From assembly GCA_963763095.1 (NCBI GenBank), contig CAVXNR010000016.1:62001-126000 (forward strand): a stretch of DNA of 64,000 nucleotides. The letters are read 5' to 3'. The notes beneath the pieces were generated by a model. The model searched no databases. It saw nothing but the letters and a program-made list of their open reading frames with translations, and had not been told where the DNA came from. The translations under genes and the position numbers were made by a program. Origin of the DNA: CAVUCH01 sp963763095 (GTDB lineage Bacteria; Acidobacteriota; Vicinamibacteria; Vicinamibacterales; JAENWD01). Positions 19,802 through 28,714 of this stretch are shown here, piece by piece (positions within the stretch are counted from its first letter, which is position 1; the number at the start of each line of letters is the position of its first letter).

Positions 19802-21454
19802 TCACGGCTGCCGCTCGACCCCTACGAGCTGCCACGCCTCCTGTGCCTGGCGGCGGAAGTAGACCTTCGACGGCAACGCCCACCCCGGATGCCGGTCGTG
19901 GATGCCGCGCAACTCGATCATCACGAACTCCGGTGGGTCGGCCAGCAGCGCCGGAGGCGCGGCGGCCCGCGGGCCCGTGACGGAGACCTCCTCACCGATG
20001 GGCGTCGTGGTGCCCGCCTGGTTGTCGAAGGCGAACCACCGGATGCGGTACTCGCGGGCGCTCTGCGCGGCGACGGCGGCCTCCGCGACGTTGGTGAACG
20101 TGAGCGTGCCGTCACGCGACAGGGCGAAGTCGTGGAGCGGCAGCACGCCGTTCAGCCATGTCTGCAGAATCTTGTCCTTGCGGGCGATGAGGGTCTGCGC
20201 GAGGTAGGCGTCCGCTTCCGCATCGGTGAACTGGGCGCTCTTCACCGCCGCCCGGATCAGGTCATCGTCGAAGGCCGTCAGCAACCGTGCCGCCCAGAAC
20301 GCATCGTCGGGGCGCATGTTGTCGAACGCGCTGTTCGGGTACTCCGGCTTCCAGCGCTCCGGGGCGAAGTACGCAGCTTCGATGCGGCCGACCGAGGGAA
20401 GGTCGGGGTATTGCACCTTGATCCACGGCCGGACGTAGAGCCCGAAGGTCAGCATCGTGATGAACGTCGGCCGGGCTTCCCAGATGTACTCGTTGCCGGC
20501 GCGGGGTTTCTGGGCCGCCGTGCTTCCGCTGCCGAGCGTGGAGGCGAAGTCGATCAGATGGTGCCGGACGATGCGCCGGCCCTGGTGTTCGACGAGGGTA
20601 TCGAGGGTGTTGACGCTACGCGAGTCGTCGTGATTCAACCAGGCGGCGAACACGCGCAGGCCGCGAAGCTCCCGCCGGTGCTCGTGATCGTAGATATCGT
20701 TCGGATCGTCCGGCCGCGTGCCGTGGTAACGGAATGGGCCGAGCGGCGTGCCGGGCAGAGCCTTGCTCGCCACGACGCGGAACGTGCCGTCGTCGTTGCG
20801 GGCGGCCTTCGCGAGAACCGATTCCAGGTCGGCGGCGACGAACGGGCGCGTGCGGCCATCAATGCCCTTGATCGTCGCCTTCGCTCCAATCTGCAGGTCG
20901 GCGGGATGAAGTGTCGCGATGTAGTTCTCGGGAACGTGATAGCCGAGCGCGTGGAAGAACTGGGTGGCGATGACCTCGGCGCCGGTGGCCATCTCGGGAT
21001 TCGTCGGTGGGTCGAACTTCACGAAGTAGATGTCGCCACGGGCGTCCGCAATCGTGAGCCCCGGCGTGATGCCTTCGTTCTTCCCTGAGACGATGGTCCA
21101 CACGCCGGGCTCGGGCCCGGTACCGGCGACGGGGCCCGTCTCGACCTCGTCAGCGGTCATGACACGGGTGCCGAGACGGTTGGTGAACCAGCTCGAGTCC
21201 GGCACCTCGTCCAGCGTGTTGACGTTGGACGCACGTACGTCGCGGTGCTCACCGGCATCGAGAAACGAGTTCTGGATGAAATCGTACGACTCGTTCACTT
21301 TCCACGGCTTCACATGGGAAGCGTCCTGGGTCTCGGGATCCGCGAGCAGCGGATCGTCCTTGTAGAACTTCGCGGGCGGACCCGCGATCAGGACGGCGGA
21401 ACCGGCAATCACAACGCCGACAAGCACCGGGGCAAGAAGGAGCCGTCGGGTCAT
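19802..21454 (-). CDS. Secreted 550-residue protein with atypical kinase-like motifs
   Basis: A signal peptide (1-24) means it is exported. No named family is certain. Several features resemble the kinase fold of HipA/PI3K/FAM20-type enzymes. A lysine strand, IYFVKFDPP (K146), is followed by a helix with GAEVIATQFFHALGY (E160). A loop reads NHDDSRSVNTLDT (D276/D277 and N282), and HHLIDFASTLGSG (D302) would be the metal-binding D. These could be the ATP-binding Lys/Glu pair, catalytic loop and DFG-like site, but this is inference from short motifs. The start overlaps the stop of the outer-membrane barrel gene by 4 bases (21451-21454), so the two are translated together and probably act together at the envelope. 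Confidence 0.75.
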   Translation of the reverse strand: MTRRLLLAPVLVGVVIAGSAVLIAGPPAKFYKDDPLLADPETQDASHVKPWKVNESYDFIQNSFLDAGEHRDVRASNVNTLDEVPDSSWFTNRLGTRVMTADEVETGPVAGTGPEPGVWTIVSGKNEGITPGLTIADARGDIYFVKFDPPTNPEMATGAEVIATQFFHALGYHVPENYIATLHPADLQIGAKATIKGIDGRTRPFVAADLESVLAKAARNDDGTFRVVASKALPGTPLGPFRYHGTRPDDPNDIYDHEHRRELRGLRVFAAWLNHDDSRSVNTLDTLVEHQGRRIVRHHLIDFASTLGSGSTAAQKPRAGNEYIWEARPTFITMLTFGLYVRPWIKVQYPDLPSVGRIEAAYFAPERWKPEYPNSAFDNMRPDDAFWAARLLTAFDDDLIRAAVKSAQFTDAEADAYLAQTLIARKDKILQTWLNGVLPLHDFALSRDGTLTFTNVAEAAVAAQSAREYRIRWFAFDNQAGTTTPIGEEVSVTGPRAAAPPALLADPPEFVMIELRGIHDRHPGWALPSKVYFRRQAQEAWQLVGVERQP

Positions 21455-22689
21455 CGCAGGTACCGTTGAAGCCGCAAGGGGCCTCCGAACGCGACGAAGA
21501 ACCGTGTGCCCTCACCGCTCCCGAAGGCCAGCTCCGTGCGCATGAAGATCGACCGGTAGGTGTTGAAACGCAAACCAATGCCCCAGGACCGCTTCCAGCC
21601 ATCCGAGCCGAGATCGCTCCATCGCCGGGCCACGGTGCCCACGTCGTAGAACAGCGCCATATCCATGCCGGAGAATGCCTCCCAGCGGTATTCGGCGTTG
21701 AACAGCACGGCGTTGAGGTCGCGGAAACGGAAGTCGGTGAAGCCGCGGATGGAGTCCGTTCCGCCGAGCGGGAGCATGTAGTAGAACGGAACGGTCGAGC
21801 CGCCGCGCGGCTCATAGTGGTTGGCCGCGGCCCGCACCGCAATCACGCGCTTCTTGTCGAAGATGGGCACGTAGTGCTGCACTTCGCCACCGAACCGCGA
21901 GAAGTCGTAGCCGAGATCGTCGAGATCGCCGTACCGTGCGCCCATTAATGACACGTACGTGCCGCTGCGTGGATTACCGCGCTGGTCGCGCGTATCGAGC
22001 TCGAGCAGCGTGCCTGTTTCGAGGAAGGCCGGCTGCTGCGCGAGACCAGGCGCGGTGGCGTCGATGAACAGCTCACCGATCGGCGGATGGAGCGAATCGG
22101 TGCCGTCATCGACGCGGGGATCCAGGTGTGCCACCTTCGTGCTCCACGTCAGCCAGGGTGTCACCCGCACCTGCGCGATTCCGGCGAGCTCGCGCTCTTC
22201 GAGGAGGTAAGTCGAGCGCGCGGCCTTCTCCGAGCTCGGCCCAAGACCGAAGTAGTCTTCCTGTGAAAAATAGCGATACTGGCCCCTCCCCATCAGCCTC
22301 AGACGCTCGGAGAAGAGACGGGGCGCCGAGAGGTCGACCCCTGCCACACGGTAACCCTTCACGGTGATCGCTGCGTCGGCGTTGAACACCAGGTTGCCGG
22401 CAGCAAACGGCGTGCGGTAGCCGCCGCCGAACGCAAAACCGCCGCCTCGCTGGATGCTCCCGATCTGTAAGTACAGCCCTTCCTCGCGCGTCAGCCGTTC
22501 GAGCAGGCGATTCTGTTCGACATAGAACAGCGCCCGTTCCAGCTTCCCCTGTTTGTAGGGCGCGACCGTCGCGGCACGCGCGGCGCGCAGCTCCTCGACG
22601 GCGGCCCGTCTTGTATCCTGGGCCCACGCCGGCGTGGCGACGAAGATGCAAGCGAGCAGCAGGGATCCACGCAAGCGAGTGGTTCTCAT
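21451..22689 (-). CDS. Omp85-type (BamA/TamA-like) outer-membrane barrel
   Basis: 412 residues, with a signal peptide at 1-23 (ending TPAWA). After a short helical segment (about 27-70) the chain is one beta barrel of roughly 16 strands. It includes LPLGGTDSIRGFTDFRFRD, which carries the RGF/RGY motif of the Omp85 L6 loop. There are no full POTRA repeats, so it is a stripped-down surface-antigen-type member rather than BamA itself. It may export or anchor a partner. The secreted kinase-like protein is encoded immediately downstream with an ATGA overlap, and that gene is the obvious candidate partner. Confidence 0.78.
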   Translation of the reverse strand: MRTTRLRGSLLLACIFVATPAWAQDTRRAAVEELRAARAATVAPYKQGKLERALFYVEQNRLLERLTREEGLYLQIGSIQRGGGFAFGGGYRTPFAAGNLVFNADAAITVKGYRVAGVDLSAPRLFSERLRLMGRGQYRYFSQEDYFGLGPSSEKAARSTYLLEERELAGIAQVRVTPWLTWSTKVAHLDPRVDDGTDSLHPPIGELFIDATAPGLAQQPAFLETGTLLELDTRDQRGNPRSGTYVSLMGARYGDLDDLGYDFSRFGGEVQHYVPIFDKKRVIAVRAAANHYEPRGGSTVPFYYMLPLGGTDSIRGFTDFRFRDLNAVLFNAEYRWEAFSGMDMALFYDVGTVARRWSDLGSDGWKRSWGIGLRFNTYRSIFMRTELAFGSGEGTRFFVAFGGPLRLQRYLR

Positions 22690-22756
22690 TGGCTGATGAT
22701 GGGCAGCACCTGCACCTGCGGGCCGGTGACGGTCCGTCGCGACCGAGCGCAGCAGT

Positions 22757-22773
22757 GTTCAGGAACCCTGAAC
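22757..22773. promoter_or_regulatory. Perfect 7-3-7 palindrome upstream of the Omp85-type operon
   Basis: GTTCAGG, AAC, CCTGAAC. It lies 68 bases before the barrel start, in a 133-base gap, and could be an operator for a dimeric regulator. No regulator gene is adjacent. Confidence 0.35.
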
Positions 22774-22822
22774 GTAGTCTGGAGACCGGCGTAAAGTCAA
22801 CGCCGCGTGTGCGGGGTCGTGG

Positions 22823-23731
22823 TCAGTGCTCGCCCAATTCCTCGACGAGCGCCGTGGCGAGTTGCCAGATCAGCACGTTGCCGACGTTGTCGGGCGAGTA
22901 GTCGGTATCCGGCATCTCGTCGACCGTGATCGCAATGGCAACCGGCCCGCCTTTCGCGTAGACGATCCCGACGTCACTGCGCAGCGCGTCGAGCGCACCG
23001 CTCTTGCTGGCGATGCGGAGGTCGTCGGCGGCATGGCGGGCGATTCCATCGCGCACCTGCTGCTTCGCGAGGATGTCGAGGATGTCCTTCGATGCGGCGG
23101 GGCTGACGATCGTTCCGGCCTCGAGCATCTGCAGCAGCCGCACCATCTCGCGCGGCGTGGACACGCCCAGGCCGTACTTGCGGTTCTCCTCGAGGGTGCC
23201 CGCCCGGCTCCAGCCGCTGGGCTCGGCCAGCCGCGCGCCATCGCCGCGGACCTTCCGGTTGTAGCGGGTGATGGTCAGCCCAATCGAGTCGAGGTAGTCG
23301 TTGACCGCATCAGCCGTGATCCGATCGGTGATCAGATTGGTCGCGGTGTTGTCGCTGACAATGATCATCAGGATGGCGAGATTGCGGATGGTGAGGTCGG
23401 TCCCGTCCTCGAGGCTGCCGAGCACGCCAGACCCGGTCACCTTGTCCTCCGGCCTCAGGCGGATCCGCTCGTCCCACCGGACACGGCCGGACGCCACCAG
23501 CGACTCGAGGGCGCACAGGATGGGCAGCTTGATCGTGCTGGCCGTCCTGACCCTGGCGTCGGCGTCGATCGCGAACTCGCGGCCGGTGGTCAGGTTCCTC
23601 GCGTACATGGCAACCCTGCCCTTGAAAGGACGCGTGAGGGCAGCGACGCGGTCGGCGAGCGTGTCGGGAGCAGCCATGGCCATGGGTGACGCGGCCATCA
23701 GGAGCAGTGTGATGCCAGCGGTCAGTCGCAT
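22823..23731 (-). CDS. Class A beta-lactamase-like serine hydrolase
   Basis: 302 residues with a signal peptide (1-20). The three catalytic boxes are present: S65-TIK-K68 (SxxK nucleophile), S126-D127-N128 (SDN) and K243-S244-G245 (KTG-type). The omega-loop region reads TLEENRKYG near 179-186 and is not a textbook ExxxN, so the deacylating Glu166 equivalent is uncertain. The length is normal for periplasmic class A enzymes. It may hydrolyse beta-lactams, or be a related housekeeping hydrolase or transpeptidase-like protein. No LysR-type ampR neighbour is seen. Divergent from the Spy-like gene at 23908. Confidence 0.82.
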   Translation of the reverse strand: MRLTAGITLLLMAASPMAMAAPDTLADRVAALTRPFKGRVAMYARNLTTGREFAIDADARVRTASTIKLPILCALESLVASGRVRWDERIRLRPEDKVTGSGVLGSLEDGTDLTIRNLAILMIIVSDNTATNLITDRITADAVNDYLDSIGLTITRYNRKVRGDGARLAEPSGWSRAGTLEENRKYGLGVSTPREMVRLLQMLEAGTIVSPAASKDILDILAKQQVRDGIARHAADDLRIASKSGALDALRSDVGIVYAKGGPVAIAITVDEMPDTDYSPDNVGNVLIWQLATALVEELGEH

Positions 23732-23907
23732 GCGCCCGTATCTTGGATCGGGTGCGGCCCCAGATCACGATCAAACTGTGCCGCGCGAGCCCGACCGGTG
23801 CTGTCATCGAATTTTCACAACTCCGTCACGGGGGAGCCGCACGTGGCCGGTCAAATGAAACAGAACGAGGCGCGGCGGACGAGGCCGGCGCTTCCATGGA
23901 GGAGAAC

Positions 23908-24408
23908 ATGAAGGTGATTCAGAAGACGAAGATCGCGGCGGTAATAGCCGCTGTGGGTGTGGCGATGGGGCTCGGAACCGCGGTGTCGGCACAGCCGCGC
24001 GGGCCTGCCGGCGGCGAGCATCGGGGCATGCGTGGCGGGTTCCCGGGGCTCGGGCAGCTGGGCCTGTCGGATGACCAGCGGCAGGAAGTGCGCCGCATCA
24101 TGGAGCTGCACAAGGCGGAGCGGGAGGCGATCGGCCAGCGCCTTCGTGAGGCCCGGCGGGCGCAGAGCGACGCCGTGATGACCGTCCCGGTGGACGAGAG
24201 CGCAGTGCGTGCCCGGAGCGCGGAGCTGGCGAAGGTCGAGACGGAGGCGGCGGTGCTGCGCGCACGGGTTCACGCCGAGGTCTACAACGTCCTCACCCCG
24301 GAGCAGCAGGAGAAGGCGAAGGCGCTGCGCGCGGAACGCGAGGCGCGCGGTGCGGACCGCCGTGAACAGTGGAAGCACGAGCGGCAGGACCGCTCGGCGA
24401 AGCCGTAG
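23908..24408 (+). CDS. Spy/CpxP-like periplasmic chaperone
   Basis: 166 residues from ATG 23908, which is preceded by GGAGGAG at ideal spacing; an ATG 12 bases earlier overlaps that site and is unlikely. The signal peptide ends near residue 29 (TAVSA). The mature chain is almost wholly charged helix, with LGLSDDQRQEVRRIMELHKAE and VYNVLTPEQQEKAKALRAE, the LTxxQ repeat of the Spy/CpxP/ZraP group. Members bind misfolded envelope proteins or metals. Regulation is not visible; no two-component genes are adjacent. Confidence 0.82.
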   Translation: MKVIQKTKIAAVIAAVGVAMGLGTAVSAQPRGPAGGEHRGMRGGFPGLGQLGLSDDQRQEVRRIMELHKAEREAIGQRLREARRAQSDAVMTVPVDESAVRARSAELAKVETEAAVLRARVHAEVYNVLTPEQQEKAKALRAEREARGADRREQWKHERQDRSAKP

Positions 24409-24417
24409 GTGCGAGGG

Positions 24418-24446
24418 GCGGGAGGCTGGCGCCGCCGGTCTCCCGC
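24418..24446. terminator. Candidate hairpin terminator
   Basis: GCGGGAG (24418-24424) pairs with CTCCCGC (24440-24446), with further GC pairing inside. It lies between the convergent Spy-like and MFS genes. No clear T-run follows. Confidence 0.35.
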
Positions 24447-24489
24447 TCTCCTAACGACCGACGCATGACCCCACTTCAGGCGTCGAAGC

Positions 24490-25818
24490 TCAGACCTCCC
24501 GCACGCCGTGGCTGCGGACGAGGAAGTATCCGGCGACGCAGATGAGCAGAATGCCGTTGATCACCAGCGCGGTCGGCGCGGACGTCATATCGGCGATCTT
24601 GCCGCTCATGAGGCTGCCAAGCGGCATGCCGCCGCGGAACGCGAGCATGTAGATGCTCATCACGCGGCCTCGCATCGGGTCGGGCGCGATGAGCTGTGCC
24701 AGCGAGGTGACGAGCGACATCGACACGATCATCGCGGCGCCCGTGGCCAGCAGCAGGAGGTGCGTCACCCAGAGCACGCGCGTCAGTGCAAAGGCGACGA
24801 TCAGCGTGCCGATGATCAACTGGACCAGCAGGGCTGTCAGCCCCATGTGACGGAACTTGCCGAGCCACGCGACCACCAGCGCCCCGGCCACGGCGCCAGC
24901 GCCCGAGAACGCCATCATCTCGCTGTACTGGCCGACGCCCTCCTTGAACACGTTCCTGGCGATGAGGGGCAGAAACGTGAGCAGCGGGATGGCCAGAAAC
25001 GTCATTGCAAACGCCAGCACGGTCAGGCCCAGCAGGCGCTTCTCGTCCCGTACGAAGACGATGCCACCTTTCAGCTCGTCGAACATCCGGCGGTTACCTG
25101 CCACACGGGGCGTGTGCTTGATGTGCAGGGCGAGCAGCGATCCGATGACCACGAGGAACGAGATGCCGTTCAGCGTGAAACAGGACACCATGCCCAGGCG
25201 GTGGAGCGCCGCACCGGCCAGCAGCGGGCCGATGACGCGCGCGATGTTGAACTGGATCGAGTTGAGCGCAACGGCGTTCGGCAGGTGCTCGGTTCTGATG
25301 AGCGATGGGATGAGCGATTGATAGGCGGGGCCGCCGAACGCCTGCGCGCATCCCGAGAGGAACGACAGGGCGAGGATGTACCAGATCGTCACGTGCCCCG
25401 TGGCGACGAGCAGGGCAAGGGCAAACGCCGAGGACATCTGCACGACCTGTGACAGGAGCAGCAGCTTGCGACGATCCTGCCGGTCGGCGACGACGCCGCC
25501 GATCAGCGTGAAGAGCAGGAGCGGCGCTTCGCCGACGAAGCTGTCGAGCGCGAGATACCAGGCGGAATCGGTGAGCTCGAGCACCAGCCAGCTCTGAGCC
25601 ACCTTCTGCATCCACGTGCCGATGCTGGAGGTGCAGGCGCCCAGCCACAGCACGCGGAAGTCGCGGTAGGTGAGTGCCGCCGCGATGCGCCAGAGCTGTG
25701 CCCGTCCGCCGTGCATCGGAGCCACGGCCGGTGCGGCCGCGACGCCGGTGGCGCCTGTGGAAAACGGCGTCTCCGGCGGGGCTGATGGTGGGGATGTCTG
25801 CGACACGCGGACGACCAT
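24490..25818 (-). CDS. MFS transporter, EntS-like (MFS_3) family
   Basis: 442 residues from ATG 25818; the reading frame extends further but MVVRVSQ or an internal MHGG look like the better starts. Twelve membrane helices are apparent. Signature pieces are YRDFRVLWLGACTSSIGTWMQKVAQSWLVLELT in the first helix pair and VADRQDRRKLLLLSQ (the MFS motif A region) after helix 2. This matches the EntS/DUF894 group of drug or siderophore exporters. The substrate is unknown. Its start faces the small gene at 25885, so the two share a short divergent promoter region of under 70 bases. Confidence 0.85.
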   Translation of the reverse strand: MVVRVSQTSPPSAPPETPFSTGATGVAAAPAVAPMHGGRAQLWRIAAALTYRDFRVLWLGACTSSIGTWMQKVAQSWLVLELTDSAWYLALDSFVGEAPLLLFTLIGGVVADRQDRRKLLLLSQVVQMSSAFALALLVATGHVTIWYILALSFLSGCAQAFGGPAYQSLIPSLIRTEHLPNAVALNSIQFNIARVIGPLLAGAALHRLGMVSCFTLNGISFLVVIGSLLALHIKHTPRVAGNRRMFDELKGGIVFVRDEKRLLGLTVLAFAMTFLAIPLLTFLPLIARNVFKEGVGQYSEMMAFSGAGAVAGALVVAWLGKFRHMGLTALLVQLIIGTLIVAFALTRVLWVTHLLLLATGAAMIVSMSLVTSLAQLIAPDPMRGRVMSIYMLAFRGGMPLGSLMSGKIADMTSAPTALVINGILLICVAGYFLVRSHGVREV

Positions 25819-25884
25819 CTTAGCATCCGGCTCACACCCGGCAGGACCGTTGCACGCACGCGTCCCGCGGGCCACAATACCGGC

Positions 25885-26313
25885 GTGTCAGGCCCCGCCG
25901 CGCCCGTTGTCGACGAGCTCCCCCTGGCCGTGCTGGTCGACAGCTTCGAGGCGGCCACGCTGCCGCTCGCGAGCTTTCATCACCGCGAGCACATGCGGGT
26001 TGCCCTGTGCTACCTGTCGCGCGCATGCGAGATCGACGCAACCGCGCGCATGCGCGAGGGCCTCGCACGTTTCCTCGCGCACCACGGCATCGAGGGCTAC
26101 CACGAGACGCTGACGGTGTTCTGGATGAAGAGGCTCGCCGCGCGGTTTGCCGGGACCGATCCCGCGCTGACGCTGGACGAGCGCATCGACGCGGTTATTG
26201 CGGGGTGCGTCAACGAACCCCCGATCTCGGAGTACTACACTCCCGCCACACTCGCGTCCGCGGAGGCGAAGCGCGCCTGGGTGCCGCCGGATCGGCGGGC
26301 GCTGGATTTCTGA
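25885..26313 (+). CDS. Conserved small hypothetical protein
   Basis: 142 residues from GTG 25885. No signal peptide or membrane segment, so it should be cytoplasmic. It is helical and rich in His and Arg, with conserved-looking stretches FHHREHMRVALCYLSR, GIEGYHETLTVFWMKRL and a Tyr-rich ISEYYTPATLASAEAK near the end. I recognise it as a type of uncharacterised protein found across soil bacteria, without a known function. It is divergent from the MFS exporter and convergent with the next MFS gene. Confidence 0.7.
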   Translation: MSGPAAPVVDELPLAVLVDSFEAATLPLASFHHREHMRVALCYLSRACEIDATARMREGLARFLAHHGIEGYHETLTVFWMKRLAARFAGTDPALTLDERIDAVIAGCVNEPPISEYYTPATLASAEAKRAWVPPDRRALDF

Positions 26314-26374
26314 GTGCGTGTACGCCGGGCACCCCATCGCACCCATCGGCGCCGGTCGCCCGTCGCAGTCTCGC

Positions 26375-27734
26375 TCAGACCCGCCTGAGCACGCCCCGGT
26401 CCATCGCGGCCGTGTTCCGGATCAGAAGCAGTACCGCGGCCATGGCGACGAGAGGCACGATGCTGGCGCCGATCAGGATGGGGGCGAACGAGTAGCGGTC
26501 GGCGACCCACCCGGTCAGGTAGATGGCGCTGATCGTGCCGATGCCGGCCCCAGTGCCGCCGAGGCCGCTGACGCTCGCGACCGAGCCGGTCGGGAAGATG
26601 TCCGCGGGCAGGTTGAGGATGATCGTCGAGAAGGCGGCATAGGCGAACGTCGAAATCGCGAAGCACGCCACCATCGCCGAAAACGAGGAGGTCCATACCA
26701 CGGGGACCAGCAGTGTCATGCCGACGCCGCCGATCACGGCGACGCACTTGCGCGCCGCGCCGACGCTCCAGCCGCGCGTGATCAGCCAGCTCGAAAAGCC
26801 CCCGCCGAAGAAGTTGCCCAGATCGGCCGCGAGGAACGGCACCCAGAATCCGACGAGGCTCTCCTCGACCTTGAAGCCACGCGACACCAGGTAGATGGCG
26901 AACCAGTCGGTGATGAAGAACCACACCGGATCGGTGAAGGTCTTCGACAGGATGTAACCCCAGGTCTGCGGCAGCCGCAGCAACATGCGATAGGGCAGCT
27001 GGTCGGCAGCGGGCGCGTCCGGTGTCGGGAGGGTCCAATCCCGATCGACGGCACTGTCTGAAATCTGGCCCGGAGCCTGGAGCGGGCTGCCGGCCCGCGT
27101 CGTGCTCCTCGCGCCCGCTGATGATCAGCGTCCGCTCCTCGTCGCTGATCCACGGGTGCTCCTCCGGCCGCTGGTAGACCGCGCGGAACACGAGCACCCA
27201 GATGAAGCCGAGCGACCCGGTGATCAGGAAGGCCGGTCGCCAGCTGTCGAACAGGTGGTAGATCGTCAGCACGATGAACGGCGCGAGCGCCCCGCCAATC
27301 GACGAGCCGCTGTCGAACAGCGCGACGGCCCACCCGCTCTCGCGTCGCGGGAACCACTCGGAGACCGCCTTCGTTGCGCCAGGCCAGTTGCCGGCCTCAC
27401 CGAGTCCGAGCGCGAACCGGAAGCCGATGAAGCTCGTGAGGCCCGTGGCCATAGACGTGGCCATCGCCGCGCACGAGTACCACACCACCGAGAGGCTGAG
27501 GCCGCGGCGTGTGCCGAGCACGTCGACGGCGCGGCCAGCGAGCGTCTGTCCCACGGCGTACGCCACGCGGAACCCGATCAGCACCCAGGCGAAGTCGGTG
27601 TTCGTCCAGTGGAACTCCGTCTTCAGGTGCGGGGCGAGCACACTGAGCGTCTGGCGGTCGATGTAGTTGATGACGGTCGACAGGAACAGCAGTCCGCCGA
27701 TGTACCAGCGCAGGTGGCGGATGGGCCGCGTCAC
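26375..27734 (-). CDS. MFS transporter, ACS/hexuronate (ExuT-like) family, frameshifted
   Basis: Begins with RWYIGGLLFLSTVINYIDRQ and TLSVLAPHLK, the hallmark first helix of anion:cation symporters such as ExuT. The N-terminal six helices are intact to about residue 215 (EEHPWISDEERTLI). Near base 27069 the frame is lost, and the next frame resumes with QISDSAVDRDW and then LPQTWGYILSKTFTDPVWFF and six more helices to a stop at 26375. The length is 3n+1, and one extra base explains it. Expected cargo is a hexuronate or similar sugar acid, which fits the nearby GH88 and oxidative sugar genes. It lies 43 bases downstream of the NagB-like gene's partner strand end, in the same direction. Confidence 0.85.
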
Positions 27735-27777
27735 CTGGCGGCTCCCCGCATCTGTTTCGAACGGGCCGCCGCGACCA

Positions 27778-28515
27778 TCAGGACTTCTGGAGCTGCGACG
27801 CCGAGTCCGTGTCCAGGTAGAGCGTCACATCGTCGTGCGTCTGCAGGATCGAGGCAGGCACGTGCGGTGTCACCGGGCCCTCGACGGTTGCCCTCACCGC
27901 GTCGGCCTTGCGGGCGTCGGGCACGATGCAGAGAATGCGCCGTGCCGCGAGAATCTGACGGCACGACATCGAGATGGCCCGTGTCGGCACGGACGCCAGC
28001 TCTGAAAACCAGCCCTCGCCGACCTGCTGGCGCCGGCACGCCTCGTCGAGTGAGACGACGAGGTACGGCTCCCGCGTGTCGAAATCAGCCGGCGGATCGT
28101 TGAACGCGAGGTGCGCGTTCTCGCCGATTCCGACAAAGGCGGCGTCCACCGGGGCGGCAGCGATGAGTGCCCCGACCCGCGCGCACTCATCGCCCGGATC
28201 CTGCTCGCCGTCCAGCAAGTGCACCGTTCCGATGCGTGCCGGTCCAATCAGGCGCTCGCGCAAGTACCGGCGGAAGCTGGCCGGGTGATCGGCCGAGAGC
28301 CCGATGTACTCGTCCAGGTGGAACAGTTCCACACGGTCCCATGGCACGTCGGGAAGGGACACGAGCGCGGCGAGGAACTCGAACTGTGACGCCCCGGTCG
28401 CGGCGATGATCCGCGCGCGGCCCGACTCCGCCACCGCGGAGCGGATCGCTTCCGACGCCTCCGCGGCAGCGGCCGCGCCAAGGGTGGTCTTGTCCGGATA
28501 GATCGTCAGGTGCAT
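27778..28515 (-). CDS. nagB: Glucosamine-6-phosphate deaminase-like protein (NagB family)
   Basis: 245 residues from ATG 28515; the longer frame adds only noncoding repeat. NagB-type features: a phosphate-binding ATGASQFEFL loop near 40, FHLDEYIGLS (D68, E69), and GIGENAHLAFNDPP (129-142). In classical NagB the last motif is GVGxDGHIAFNEP, where Asp, His and Glu form the catalytic set. Here Asp is Asn133, His135 is kept, and Glu is Asp140. The GIGENxH variant is, as I recall, found in a whole subgroup of NagB relatives, so it may be a real variant with a different substrate. Cytoplasmic. Transcribed toward the MFS gene, with which it may form an operon. Confidence 0.8.
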   Translation of the reverse strand: MHLTIYPDKTTLGAAAAAEASEAIRSAVAESGRARIIAATGASQFEFLAALVSLPDVPWDRVELFHLDEYIGLSADHPASFRRYLRERLIGPARIGTVHLLDGEQDPGDECARVGALIAAAPVDAAFVGIGENAHLAFNDPPADFDTREPYLVVSLDEACRRQQVGEGWFSELASVPTRAISMSCRQILAARRILCIVPDARKADAVRATVEGPVTPHVPASILQTHDDVTLYLDTDSASQLQKS

Positions 28516-28592
28516 GGCAATCACTTCAATGATGATGACCGCAGCATAACCCCGTTTCTCCATACGGTAAGCATGGCTCCAGTCCTCGGACC

Positions 28593-28702
28593 GCCGGGAC
28601 TGAAGCCCGGCTTCACAAGAGTCCCGGCGCCACACCCTCACAAGGGGTTCCACACGATTCACACGCCGGGACTGGAGAGTCCGAGCGCCACAAAATCCCG
28701 GG
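28593..28702. repeat. Cluster of degenerate GCCGGGACT palindromes
   Basis: GCCGGGACTGAAGCCCGGC at 28593-28611, then TCCCGGCGCC near 28622, CGCCGGGACTGGAGAGTCC near 28664, and ATCCCGGGCT near 28695. These are decayed copies of the dispersed palindrome, packed between recQ and nagB. Confidence 0.7.
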
Positions 28703-28714
28703 CTCTACAAGGAC

